A DNA stretch of 35,105 nucleotides, from NCBI GenBank assembly GCA_964532225.1, contig CAZHHM010000020.1, forward strand, positions 1-35,105, written 5' to 3'. The notes under the pieces are model-generated. The model did not search any database and was not told the origin of the DNA. It worked only from the letters and a program-made list of their open reading frames with translations. Of this stretch, positions 16,932 through 23,706 are shown in pieces. A program made the position numbers and the translations under genes. This DNA is from CAZHHM01 sp964532225. Its GTDB lineage: Bacteria > Margulisbacteria > WOR-1 > JAKLHX01. Positions within the stretch are counted from its first letter, which is position 1. Each line of letters opens with the position of its first letter.

Positions 16932-18257
16932 CTAGGCAGCGAACGCATCCCTGCCGTTGAACACTGCTTCGGCCCCGAGCTCTTCTTCGATGCGGAGGAG
17001 CTGATTATACTTTGCAACCCTGTCCGTGCGGGCAGGAGCACCGGTCTTTATCATTCCGGCATTTGTGGCGACAGCGAGATCAGCTATCGTAGTGTCTTCC
17101 GATTCGCCGCTCCTGTGCGAGGCAATGGAGGTATACTTGGCCTTTCTTGCCATTTCCATGGTCAAAAGCGTTTCGGAAAGGGTGCCGATCTGATTGACCT
17201 TGATGAGTATGGAGTTGGCCACTTTTGCCTCTATGCCTTTTGCAAGGATCTTTGCGTTGGTGACGAATAGATCGTCTCCGACAAGCTGGCATTTCTTGCC
17301 TATCTTCTGAGTGAGCATCCTCCAGCCTTCCCAGTCGTTCTCCGCAACGCCGTCCTCGATGGAGATTATCGGGTATCTGGATACAAGGTCCACATAAAAA
17401 TCGACCATTTCGGCAGGGGAGAGGGATTTGCCTTCGGACTTGAGTTCGTACTTGCCGTCCTTGAAGAACTCGGAAGAAGCGGGGTCGAGACAGATATTCA
17501 CCTGCTCGTAAGGCTTGTAACCGGCCTTTTCGATGGCTTCAACAATAAGCCTCAACGCTCCTTCGTTGCTGCCAAGAGCGGGCGCGAAGCCGCCTTCATC
17601 TCCGACCGTTGTCGGGTGTCCGCCGGCCTTTACCAGCCCTTTCAGGGTGTGATATATCTCAGCGCACATCCGGAGAGCCTCTTTAAATGACTTTGCACCC
17701 GTCGGAGCAATCATGTATTCCTGGAATTCCGTGTTCCAGCCGGCATGGGCGCCGCCGTTAAGCACGTTCATCATAGGAACAGGAAGTGTTACGCCTTTTT
17801 TTCCGCCGATATAGCGGAAAAGAGAGACCCCAAGACCGTTGGCGGCAGCCCTCGCCGTGGCGAGCGAAACGCCCAAAATGGCGTTGGCGCCGAGCTTGCT
17901 CTTATTTTCCGTGCCGTCAAGCTTGATCATGATCTCATCTATCTCGAACTGTGAGGTCACCGGTTTGCCGACGATCTCCTTTTCAATAAGGGCGACGTTG
18001 GCCACGGCCTTCTGGACCCCTTTGCCAAGGTAACGGCCTTTATCGCCGTCCCTGAGCTCAAGAGCTTCGTTGCTTCCGGTCGAAGCGCCTGAAGGAACAA
18101 TAGCCCTTCCAACGGTCCCGTTCTTTGTATATACCTCTACCTCGACCGTGGGGTTGCCCCTTGAATCAAGGACCTCCCTTCCCACGACCCTCTCAATAAG
18201 CATCCCGGACGCTTTTGAGCTTTTCTTACAGAACTTTTTGGACACTTCTTCGAACAT
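16932..18257 (-). CDS. eno: enolase
   Basis: Enolase converts 2-phosphoglycerate to phosphoenolpyruvate with Mg2+ in lower glycolysis. The 441-residue protein contains REVLDSRGNPTVEVEV, PSGASTGSNEALELRD, VPMMNVLNGGAHAG, VGDEGGFAP, SIEDGVAENDWEGW, QLVGDDLFVTN and the signature ILIKVNQIGTLSET, then SHRSGESEDTTIADLAV. The ATG at 18257 is preceded by AAAGGAG at good spacing. It gives an 18-residue basic N-terminal extension before the usual start (MLIERVVGREV at 18203, which has no ribosome site). The same operon continues with hppA. gpmI, the preceding glycolytic step, is encoded elsewhere in the window. Confidence 0.97.
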   Translation of the reverse strand: MFEEVSKKFCKKSSKASGMLIERVVGREVLDSRGNPTVEVEVYTKNGTVGRAIVPSGASTGSNEALELRDGDKGRYLGKGVQKAVANVALIEKEIVGKPVTSQFEIDEIMIKLDGTENKSKLGANAILGVSLATARAAANGLGVSLFRYIGGKKGVTLPVPMMNVLNGGAHAGWNTEFQEYMIAPTGAKSFKEALRMCAEIYHTLKGLVKAGGHPTTVGDEGGFAPALGSNEGALRLIVEAIEKAGYKPYEQVNICLDPASSEFFKDGKYELKSEGKSLSPAEMVDFYVDLVSRYPIISIEDGVAENDWEGWRMLTQKIGKKCQLVGDDLFVTNAKILAKGIEAKVANSILIKVNQIGTLSETLLTMEMARKAKYTSIASHRSGESEDTTIADLAVATNAGMIKTGAPARTDRVAKYNQLLRIEEELGAEAVFNGRDAFAA

Positions 18258-18301
18258 ATGAACTCCTTTCTATTGGGATACAGTGCCATTTTATCAAAAA
18301 A

Positions 18302-18320
18302 TGCATGCATTGTGCATGCA
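18302..18320. repeat. inverted repeat TGCATGCA - TTG - TGCATGCA
   Basis: Two copies of the self-complementary octamer TGCATGCA (18302-18309 and 18313-18320) flank TTG. They lie in the divergent region between eno (start 18257, leftward) and the 52-residue gene (start 18393, rightward). The position suits an operator or a structured leader, but no regulator is known. Confidence 0.55.
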
Positions 18321-18392
18321 AGAATACTCCAACCATTGCCGAATAACCTAATGAGAGCGAGAACAAGCTCGGGGAAGGAGGTGTAAGGGAAG

Positions 18393-18551
18393 ATGGCACC
18401 CAGACAGAACAGGACAGCAGCAGCGGATGTAGAAGTCTATGACCTTTACGAAGAGATGAAAGACCAGGCTATAACGAAGGACGAATGGACCGGATTGGGG
18501 CTGGATGAAAAACTTTACGACTACATTGTAGGAAATCAAAAGGATGATTAG
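18393..18551 (+). CDS. small hypothetical protein (52 aa)
   Basis: A short gene of 52 codons, starting MAPRQNRTAAADVEVYDLYE and ending YIVGNQKDD. The product is acidic with a basic N-terminus and no membrane segment. The support for it being real is a strong AAGGAGGT ribosome site about 10 nt before the ATG, codon use like the neighbours, and a stop that exactly abuts the convergent histidine phosphatase gene (3-bp overlap). I do not recognise the family. Tyr/Asp/Glu-rich helices suggest a small partner protein, but this is only a description. It lies divergent to eno across a palindrome-containing region. Confidence 0.65.
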   Translation: MAPRQNRTAAADVEVYDLYEEMKDQAITKDEWTGLGLDEKLYDYIVGNQKDD

Positions 18552-19186
18552 GCCAGGACCGTATCATCCTTAAGCCGGTTCTCCCCGAGGAAACAGGTGC
18601 TGTTTATCAGAACTACACGGGGGGCGGGAGGCCGGTGATCGATGATGTTCATGCAGCAGTTATCCTGTTTTATCCTCCAGAAACTGTTCAGGTCCAGTCC
18701 CAGATAATGGAATATTATGCCCCTGTTGAGCCCGCCGTGGCCTACCACAAGAACGGTCCTGCCTTTATTCTTGCGGATTATCGATTCAAGGGCTTTTACG
18801 CCTCTTGTCTGAAGCTCTTTCAGCGTTTCGGCTCCCGGTATCTTAGCTTTATTGGGCTGCACAAGCCATTTTTTGTATAATGCCGGCCACTTATCCTTTA
18901 TTTCGTCGAATTTTAGGCCTTCCCAGGAACCGTAGAACCTTTCTCTGAGCTGCCTGACCGTTCTTACCTTGAGCTTATGCGGTCTTGCAACTATCTCGGC
19001 GGTATTTTTAGCCCTTACAAGGTCAGAACAGTACACAGCGTCTATCCTAACGCCCTTCAAGTGCGCCGACGCAGCCTTTGCCTGTCCGATACCTTTTTCG
19101 GAAAGTATCCCGTTGCCCTGTCCCTGATATATCTGAAGGACATTTGACACTGTTTCTCCGTGTCTCATAAGGATTATTCTGGTCAT
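18548..19186 (-). CDS. histidine phosphatase superfamily protein (phosphoglycerate mutase-like)
   Basis: The 212-residue protein has the phosphohistidine motif MRHGET (His9), GNGILSEKGIGQAKAAS, YCSDLVRAKNTAEI, ERFYGSWEGLKFDEI and the second catalytic His in VVGHGGLNRGI. This is the 2H/dPGM fold of alpha-ribazole phosphatase (CobC), PhoE and GpmB proteins. Because a complete cofactor-independent mutase (gpmI) is encoded in the same window, a role in glycolysis is unlikely and a small-molecule phosphatase is more probable. The substrate is unknown. There is no ribosome site: an extended -10 (TGTTATACT) ends 6 nt before the ATG, so transcription should start on the start codon itself. Confidence 0.9.
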   Translation of the reverse strand: MTRIILMRHGETVSNVLQIYQGQGNGILSEKGIGQAKAASAHLKGVRIDAVYCSDLVRAKNTAEIVARPHKLKVRTVRQLRERFYGSWEGLKFDEIKDKWPALYKKWLVQPNKAKIPGAETLKELQTRGVKALESIIRKNKGRTVLVVGHGGLNRGIIFHYLGLDLNSFWRIKQDNCCMNIIDHRPPAPRVVLINSTCFLGENRLKDDTVLA

Positions 19187-19192
19187 ACACAG

Positions 19193-19219
19193 AGTATAAC
19201 ATGGCGGACATGTTATAAT
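19193..19219. promoter_or_regulatory. overlapping divergent leaderless promoters forming a palindrome
   Basis: The 9-bp arms TATAACATG (19195-19203) and CATGTTATA (19209-19217) are perfect inverted copies separated by 5 bp. They form two back-to-back extended -10 elements: TGT-TATAAT rightward (TATAAT at 19214-19219) and TGT-TATACT leftward (19198-19193). Each hexamer ends exactly 6 nt from an ATG (19226 rightward, 19186 leftward), which puts the usual +1 on the A of both start codons. Neither has a recognisable -35 or ribosome site. Confidence 0.7.
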
Positions 19220-19225
19220 TTTTTT

Positions 19226-19726
19226 ATGGAATACGTTTCTGAGTATCCGGAGAAACCCCGCAAAAAGAAAAGATCCTCGTCAAAGAGACCGGCATTCGTC
19301 GACCCTTTTTTTGAAGAGGTCAGGATCGACAATGCGGCGACCTCGGACGGGCCGGTTTCCGCAGCAGATGCAAGCGACAGCGCGGCAGAGGCAGTAGCGG
19401 TATTCTACCTTCAGTACAAAGCATCGGAAAAGCTCCTGAGCAGATCGCTTCGCGATCCGCTGGTCAGCCCGAAAGAAGCCGCCGTCTTCACGACCAGAAA
19501 AAGAAAGGCGCCCGATATGAAGGTCGCCGTTTCTCTGCAAATGGCAAAGGAAACGGTGAAGATGTTCTTTCTGGTCAAGACCGACAGGAGGATAGAAGAG
19601 ATACAGTCAAGAACGACGGTCTCCGCGAGAGCGGGACTGCCAAAATATAATCCTTTGCTTCCTCTCAATGTGTTCTCCGGGGTCCAGGCTTTAGGCAGGA
19701 CATGGAATAACGGTAGCCTCCTGTGA
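19226..19726 (+). CDS. hypothetical protein (166 aa), coupled to MFS transporter
   Basis: I do not recognise this family. The 166-residue protein starts MEYVSEYPEKPRKKKRSSSKR, a very basic segment, followed by an acidic Ala/Asp/Ser stretch. A more regular helical part (AVFYLQYKASEKLL, then MAKETVKMFFLVKTDRRIEEIQ) follows, and the end is NPLLPLNVFSGVQALG. There is no signal peptide or membrane helix. The start was chosen because TATAAT ends 6 nt before this ATG, predicting a leaderless message; the open frame extends upstream to 19160 but would overlap the divergent gene. Its TGA overlaps the GTG of the MFS gene (GTGA), so the two are coupled. Confidence 0.65.
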   Translation: MEYVSEYPEKPRKKKRSSSKRPAFVDPFFEEVRIDNAATSDGPVSAADASDSAAEAVAVFYLQYKASEKLLSRSLRDPLVSPKEAAVFTTRKRKAPDMKVAVSLQMAKETVKMFFLVKTDRRIEEIQSRTTVSARAGLPKYNPLLPLNVFSGVQALGRTWNNGSLL

Positions 19727-20949
19727 CCCGGGAAAACGGTGAATGGGAAAAAGTACCCGCGGTACTTGAATCCTTAAAGTACAGGAACTTCAGATATTTC
19801 TGGTCAGCACAGCTTTTCTCTCTGATAGGCGTATGGATGCAGATGATAGCCATGGGATGGCTGGTGTATGAAATGACGGGATCGAAGTTCCTCCTGGGAT
19901 TGATAAATACCATTTCGGGGCTTCCCGTACTTTTCCTTACCCCGGTCGGCGGGTATATCAGCGATCACTTCAACAAGAGGAACCTGATGGTGGTCACATC
20001 CTTGTGTTTTGCACTGATCTCTTTCATGATCGGCATCTTCATTTCCACCGGGATGATAAATTTCGTCAATCTGGCAGTTTTTACGTTCCTGATGGGCGTA
20101 ACTAACGCGATCGATTCTCCCGCGAGGCAATCCTTTGTCATTGAGCTTATCAACAAAAGGTCTATCCCGAACGCGATAGCGCTCAACTCGCTTTCGTTCA
20201 ATGTGGGCAGAGTGATCGGTCCGGCAGTCGCAGGGTATCTCATCGGCGCCGCAGGCGTTGAATCCTGTTTCTACATAAATGCGATGTCTTTCGGACTTGT
20301 CGTCCTTGGACAGCTTGTCCTGACGGGAGATTTTTCCGCTAAAGCCGTGAATAAGCAGGGGCTGACAAGCGGTATGCTTGAAGGGCTGAATTATGTCCTG
20401 GAGAACCGGAAGGTCCTTTACTATCTCATCCTTGTAGCTTTTTCATCGCTCTTCATAATGCCTTACGCCGTCATGATGCCGGTATTCGCAAAGGATGTTT
20501 TTCAGAAGGGGGCACAGGGGCTCGGCATTTTGATGGCCTTTCCGGGTTTCGGGGCTTTGCTGGGCGCCAGCATACTTGCCCAATTCAGCAAGACGATAGA
20601 CATCGAAAAGAACATACTTTACAGTACGGTGACAATGGCCGCGGCATTGTTCATTTTTGCTCTTTCCACAAATTTCCTTTTCTCCTGTCTGATGCTGGTG
20701 TTCATCGGCTGGGGGATAGTGTCGCAGGCGGCTTCGATCAACACATATCTGCAGAAGGTCGTTCCCAATGAGCTGCGCGGACGACTGATGGCGTTCTACG
20801 TGATGTCTTTCCTCGGGGTCATGCCTATAGGGGCTTTCCAGGCGGGTCTTATGGCCCATTATTCGTCAGCACAGGCGGCGCTTGCGATAGGCGCGGTGCT
20901 CAGCCTTTTACCGATAACCCTTAAGCGTCTATTGGAACGGAAGGCTTAA
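19723..20949 (+). CDS. major facilitator superfamily transporter
   Basis: This 408-residue protein has 12 predicted membrane segments and MFS loop 2-3 motif A (GGYISDHFNKR at about 78-88). It resembles the EntS/MFS_3-type drug or siderophore exporters, with LKYRNFRYFWSAQLFSLIG at the N-terminus, FLMGVTNAIDSPARQSFV and SLSFNVGRVIGPAVAGYL. It probably exports a small hydrophobic compound; the substrate cannot be read. It starts with GTG in a 4-nt overlap with the preceding unknown gene. Its 3' end overlaps the convergent small membrane-protein gene by 29 bp. Confidence 0.9.
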   Translation: MTRENGEWEKVPAVLESLKYRNFRYFWSAQLFSLIGVWMQMIAMGWLVYEMTGSKFLLGLINTISGLPVLFLTPVGGYISDHFNKRNLMVVTSLCFALISFMIGIFISTGMINFVNLAVFTFLMGVTNAIDSPARQSFVIELINKRSIPNAIALNSLSFNVGRVIGPAVAGYLIGAAGVESCFYINAMSFGLVVLGQLVLTGDFSAKAVNKQGLTSGMLEGLNYVLENRKVLYYLILVAFSSLFIMPYAVMMPVFAKDVFQKGAQGLGILMAFPGFGALLGASILAQFSKTIDIEKNILYSTVTMAAALFIFALSTNFLFSCLMLVFIGWGIVSQAASINTYLQKVVPNELRGRLMAFYVMSFLGVMPIGAFQAGLMAHYSSAQAALAIGAVLSLLPITLKRLLERKA

Positions 20950-21139
20950 CCGCCGATCTGTCCTCGCTGAAGAAGAATAGGTAGACTATTTCCAGAAGCG
21001 CCATCGTGTTCAGCACAAGCAGCGCGATGAACCACGCAAGCTGACGGTTATTTGCCGCTCTCCAAAGAGCGACCCCTTTCCAGGGGATTATCCATGCCAG
21101 CGCCAGAAGCAGCCAGATGTTCTCGGTGAAAGTAAGCAT
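20921..21139 (-). CDS. small two-helix membrane protein, DUF5652-like (72 aa)
   Basis: This 72-residue protein has two membrane helices and the block IPWKGVALWRAANNRQLAWF followed by LLVLNTMALLEIVYLFFF. It matches my recollection of DUF5652 proteins (WKG.ALW.AA, then NT.G.LEI.Y.F). Function is unknown. The ATG shares one base with the TGA of the upstream small membrane protein (TGATG), so the pair is coupled. A much longer open frame exists upstream of this ATG in the same frame, but it runs through the neighbour and a promoter and is rejected. Confidence 0.8.
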   Translation of the reverse strand: MLTFTENIWLLLALAWIIPWKGVALWRAANNRQLAWFIALLVLNTMALLEIVYLFFFSEDRSAVKPSVPIDA

Positions 21140-21297
21140 CAGTTCTTGTCCGGGAACAGTATGCTTACTCCGATCAGTATGAGCAGGAAAGCCCAGAAGA
21201 ACCTCCAGATATTGCCGGATATCAGACCTGCGGCCTCGAGCAGCATGACAAAGCCGATGAACAGCACCAGACCTCCCCAAAAGAACCTTCTGCCCAT
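21139..21297 (-). CDS. small membrane protein, LiaI/LiaF-TM-like (52 aa)
   Basis: This 52-residue protein has two hydrophobic helices, GGLVLFIGFVMLLEAAGLI and FWAFLLILIGVSILF, separated by SGNIWRF and ending FPDKN. The glycine/leucine pattern is that of the LiaI-LiaF-like membrane segment (DUF5668 type). GGAGGTG lies 6 nt before the ATG, and a promoter (TTGTAC, 16 nt, TATAAT) lies upstream. It is followed with one-base overlap by the DUF5652-like gene. Envelope-stress roles are known for some relatives, but none can be assigned here. Confidence 0.8.
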   Translation of the reverse strand: MGRRFFWGGLVLFIGFVMLLEAAGLISGNIWRFFWAFLLILIGVSILFPDKN

Positions 21298-21317
21298 GTT
21301 CGCACCTCCAAGACATA

Positions 21318-21345
21318 ATTATATTCATAATGTTTGAAAGTACAA
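21318..21345 (-). promoter_or_regulatory. promoter of the small membrane-protein pair
   Basis: Reading leftward, TTGTAC (21345-21340), a 16-nt spacer and TATAAT (21323-21318). The expected transcription start is near 21311, leaving a short leader that contains the GGAGGTG ribosome site. It overlaps the rightward promoter of the barrel gene. Confidence 0.6.
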
Positions 21346-21362
21346 CCTTGCGGTGATAAGAT
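21334..21362 (+). promoter_or_regulatory. leaderless promoter of the barrel gene
   Basis: TTGAAA (21334-21339), a 17-nt spacer and TAAGAT (21357-21362). Six bases separate the -10 from the GTG at 21369, so transcription should begin on the start codon. No ribosome site is present. Confidence 0.5.
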
Positions 21363-21368
21363 TTTGTT

Positions 21369-22106
21369 GTGAACACCTGTTCTCGGCCGATAAAGACCGC
21401 TGCAGTATTAATGGCTGCGATGCTTCTTGCCGCGCAGATGCCGTCTTTCGCCGAAAAGATGATAACCGGAAAGACAAAGAAAACTGCCGGCAAGACAGTA
21501 AAGCTCAAGAAAAGAACTGATGTCGCGGTCCCTTTCACAAAAAAGGACAGGACGATCGCCCCGCTAAAGCTAAAGATATCCGACCCTGTCAGGCTCAAAG
21601 CGCCGGTAGGGATCACTTCGCGCGAGACTGAAAAGCCGCAGAAGCCCGAAGAGGACAAGAAGGGTCTGGCTATAGGGATCAAGGGCGGTAGCAGCGCGGG
21701 ATTAAGAGGTGCAGTGGGGGATATCTCTTACTCTCTTGACAGTTTGATCCCGGGAGCGGAGATACGCGGAGGACTTGGTTACTTGACCGGCGCTCCCGCT
21801 AACAGCGCCAATCAGCTTAAAATGGCCACGGTGAACCTGGATGCTGTCTACAATATAACCGAGGGAGAGAAGGGAGCGCTTCCCGTTAATGTCTATGTGG
21901 GCGGCGGCTTCATCTATCCCTGGAAGGTCAGCAGCAATCTGGGCAAAGGAGCATGGGGAGCACATGCTTATCTGGGCAGTAAATACCTTCTCGAAGACAA
22001 CGCAGCCATATTCGGCGAGCTTTCATACACGGGCATCAAGTACCAGGCCGATCAGACAGCGTTAAGGGGAGTGGACATGATGATGGGGTACAGTTATTCG
22101 TTTTGA
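21369..22106 (+). CDS. putative outer-membrane beta-barrel protein with basic N-terminal linker
   Basis: This 245-residue protein has an N-terminal signal peptide (hydrophobic core AAVLMAAMLLAA, cleavage near PSFA). A highly basic Lys/Thr/Arg linker follows (about residues 30-95, with KTKKTAGKTVKLKKR), then a C-terminal half of alternating strands: GLAIGIKGGSSAGLRG, NVYVGGGFIYPW and the final MMMGYSYSF. The aromatic-ending last strand is the usual barrel-insertion signal, and about eight strands are likely, as in small OmpA/OmpX-like barrels. The start is GTG 21369 (leaderless promoter); an internal ATG at 21411 is the alternative but would shorten the signal peptide. I do not recognise a named family. 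The basic linker could bind LPS or peptidoglycan, which is inference. Confidence 0.6.
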   Translation: MNTCSRPIKTAAVLMAAMLLAAQMPSFAEKMITGKTKKTAGKTVKLKKRTDVAVPFTKKDRTIAPLKLKISDPVRLKAPVGITSRETEKPQKPEEDKKGLAIGIKGGSSAGLRGAVGDISYSLDSLIPGAEIRGGLGYLTGAPANSANQLKMATVNLDAVYNITEGEKGALPVNVYVGGGFIYPWKVSSNLGKGAWGAHAYLGSKYLLEDNAAIFGELSYTGIKYQADQTALRGVDMMMGYSYSF

Positions 22107-22108
22107 AG

Positions 22109-22170
22109 AGACCGTATTGGGAAGACCATATTTGGGAGACTGTATTGGGGAGACCTTTTTGGGAAGACCG
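22109..22170. repeat. 14-bp tandem repeat, four full copies plus a partial
   Basis: Units start at 22109, 22123, 22137, 22151 and 22165: AGACCGTATTGGGA, AGACCATATTTGGG, AGACTGTATTGGGG, AGACCTTTTTGGGA, then AGACCG. The period is exactly 14 bp. The array begins 2 nt after the stop of the barrel gene and ends about 37 nt before the promoter of the skp operon. The rest of the 162-nt gap holds only that promoter. Confidence 0.9.
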
Positions 22171-22206
22171 GAGCAGAAGGGCCCAAGATGCACGTAGTCC
22201 AGACGT

Positions 22207-22235
22207 TTGATTTTAATTTTACTGCTTGATATAAT
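22207..22235 (+). promoter_or_regulatory. promoter of the skp-lpx-rseP operon (TTGATT - 17 nt - TATAAT)
   Basis: TTGATT (22207-22212), a 17-nt spacer and TATAAT (22230-22235) preceded by TGA, giving an extended -10. Transcription should start near 22242, leaving a 27-nt leader that contains AAGGAG before the skp ATG at 22269. Confidence 0.8.
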
Positions 22236-22268
22236 GACCACAGAAAAAACCGGAAGGAGTTTACCAAG

Positions 22269-22742
22269 ATGACCAAATCCATGAAAGTGTTATTCGCGTT
22301 CGCAATTATCGCAGGGCTCATTTCATTTGTCGTACCGGCCCAGGCGGCATCGCTGTCAGGGATAGGGTTCATTGATGTACAGAAAGTGTTCAAAGGCTAT
22401 AAAGAGGCAGCGAAAGCCCAGGACCAGCTTTCAAAAGAAGAAGCGGATTTCAGAAAGAGCTTTGAGGACAGCCAGAAGAAGCTCGAAGCGGCAAAGAACG
22501 CCAAGAAATCCGACAAAGAGATAGAAGCCATGACAAAGGACCTCGAAAACACCCTTAAGCCGAAAAGGGACAAGCTCCTGCAGCTCAACCAGAACCTGAC
22601 AGAAAAGATCCAGAAAGATATCCTGGCGGCAGTAAAAGAAGTAAAAAAGAGCATGGGCATTGATGTCGTACTTGACAAGCAGGTCATAATCGACGGCGGT
22701 CAGGACATCAGCGACATGGTCATCAACAAGCTCAACAAGTAA
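22269..22742 (+). CDS. skp: periplasmic chaperone Skp / OmpH
   Basis: Skp holds unfolded outer-membrane proteins in the periplasm for delivery to BamA. The 157-residue protein has a signal peptide (MKVLFAFAIIAGLISFVVPAQA), then the OmpH start IGFIDVQKVFKGYKEAAKAQ. A long charged coiled-coil arm spans about 55-115 (Lys/Glu/Gln-rich), and the returning core ends with IDVVLDKQVIIDGGQDISDMVINKLNK. Length is normal. AAGGAG precedes the ATG by about 10 nt. It is the first gene of an operon that continues into lpxD after 3 nt; skp-lpxD adjacency is a conserved envelope arrangement. Confidence 0.95.
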   Translation: MTKSMKVLFAFAIIAGLISFVVPAQAASLSGIGFIDVQKVFKGYKEAAKAQDQLSKEEADFRKSFEDSQKKLEAAKNAKKSDKEIEAMTKDLENTLKPKRDKLLQLNQNLTEKIQKDILAAVKEVKKSMGIDVVLDKQVIIDGGQDISDMVINKLNK

Positions 22743-22745
22743 ACA

Positions 22746-23696
22746 TTGAAAAGCCTCTATGAGATAGCCGCCCTTGTGGGCGGCACGCTCGTCGGTGACG
22801 GGGCCATAGAGATCACCGGGGTCGCTCCTCTCGAAGATGCGAAGGCAGGCGAGCTTTCTTTTGTACTTGATGAGACAAAAGGTCTGGTAGCCGAAACATC
22901 GAACGCTTCGGCCCTGATAGTCCCCAACGAGTTCTCGCTTTCTGTCAAGACGCTTATTAAGGTCAATAACCCCAGACTTGCGATGGCAAAGGTGCTTGCC
23001 GATTTTGCCCCTGTAGATGATCTGCAGGAAGGCATATCCCCTCAGGCGTACGTCGGCAAGAACGTTACGATGGGAAAGCGTGTATCTGTGTATCCCTTCG
23101 CTTATATCGGAGATGATTGCGAGGTCGGGGACGATTCCGTCATATATCCCAATGTGACCCTTTATCCAAGGACCAAGATAGGCAAGCGATGCAAGATACA
23201 TGCCGGTACCGTAATCGGTGTTGACGGGTTCGGTTTCGTTCAGGCCGACAAACATTTTGTTAAGGTCCCGCAGATTGGAAGGGTCATAGTTGAGGATGAT
23301 GTCGAGATATACGCAAATAATTCCATAGCAAGAGGGACAATGGGGCCAACCATTATCGGAAAAGGCACCAAGCTGGACAACATGAACCATGTCGCCCACA
23401 ACGTGAAGATAGGATCGGATTGCGCGATCACTGTAATGAACGCCTTTGCAGGAAGCTCCTCGGTCGGCGACAGGGTGCAGATGTCGGGCCAGTGCGCTGT
23501 AGCACCTCACACTCATATCGGGGACGATTCTATCGTGATGGGCAAGACAGGCATCACAAAGAACTTTCCCGCTAGGTCAGTGCTTCTGGGCTATCCCGCA
23601 CAGGACCATATGCGAGAGCACAAGATAATGGCGCTCATCAGAAAACTGCCCGAACTATTCGAAAAGGTAAGAACTCTAGAAAAAAGAAAAGAGTGA
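22746..23696 (+). CDS. lpxD: UDP-3-O-acylglucosamine N-acyltransferase
   Basis: LpxD adds the second hydroxyacyl chain (from ACP) to the 2-amino group in lipid A synthesis. The 316-residue protein has the N-terminal uridine-binding domain (KSLYEIAALVGGTLVGDGAI), then a left-handed beta-helix of hexapeptide repeats with VIGVDGFGFVQ. The catalytic region NHVAHNVKIG contains His215 and His218, with His218 matching the catalytic His in the QIAHNV context of E. coli. A helical C-terminus (HKIMALIRKLPELFEKVRTLEKRKE) follows. It starts with TTG 3 nt after the skp stop and lacks a clear ribosome site, so it probably relies on coupling. Confidence 0.96.
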   Translation: MKSLYEIAALVGGTLVGDGAIEITGVAPLEDAKAGELSFVLDETKGLVAETSNASALIVPNEFSLSVKTLIKVNNPRLAMAKVLADFAPVDDLQEGISPQAYVGKNVTMGKRVSVYPFAYIGDDCEVGDDSVIYPNVTLYPRTKIGKRCKIHAGTVIGVDGFGFVQADKHFVKVPQIGRVIVEDDVEIYANNSIARGTMGPTIIGKGTKLDNMNHVAHNVKIGSDCAITVMNAFAGSSSVGDRVQMSGQCAVAPHTHIGDDSIVMGKTGITKNFPARSVLLGYPAQDHMREHKIMALIRKLPELFEKVRTLEKRKE

Positions 23697-23706
23697 TCAG
23701 GCGTAA

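Noticed and set aside
18201..18203. Alternative enolase start at the usual family position
   Set aside because: No ribosome site there, whereas AAAGGAG is correctly placed before the ATG at 18257.
18548..19186. Annotation as glycolytic phosphoglycerate mutase
   Set aside because: The RHGET fold fits many phosphatases, and a full gpmI is present in the window.
20921..21682. A 253-codon open frame on the minus strand
   Set aside because: Only its last 72 codons look like a protein. The upstream part runs antisense through the barrel gene and out of frame through the 52-codon membrane-protein gene and its promoter.
22431..23516. A 361-codon open frame antisense to skp and lpxD
   Set aside because: Composition is that of a complementary-strand shadow; both sense genes are certain.
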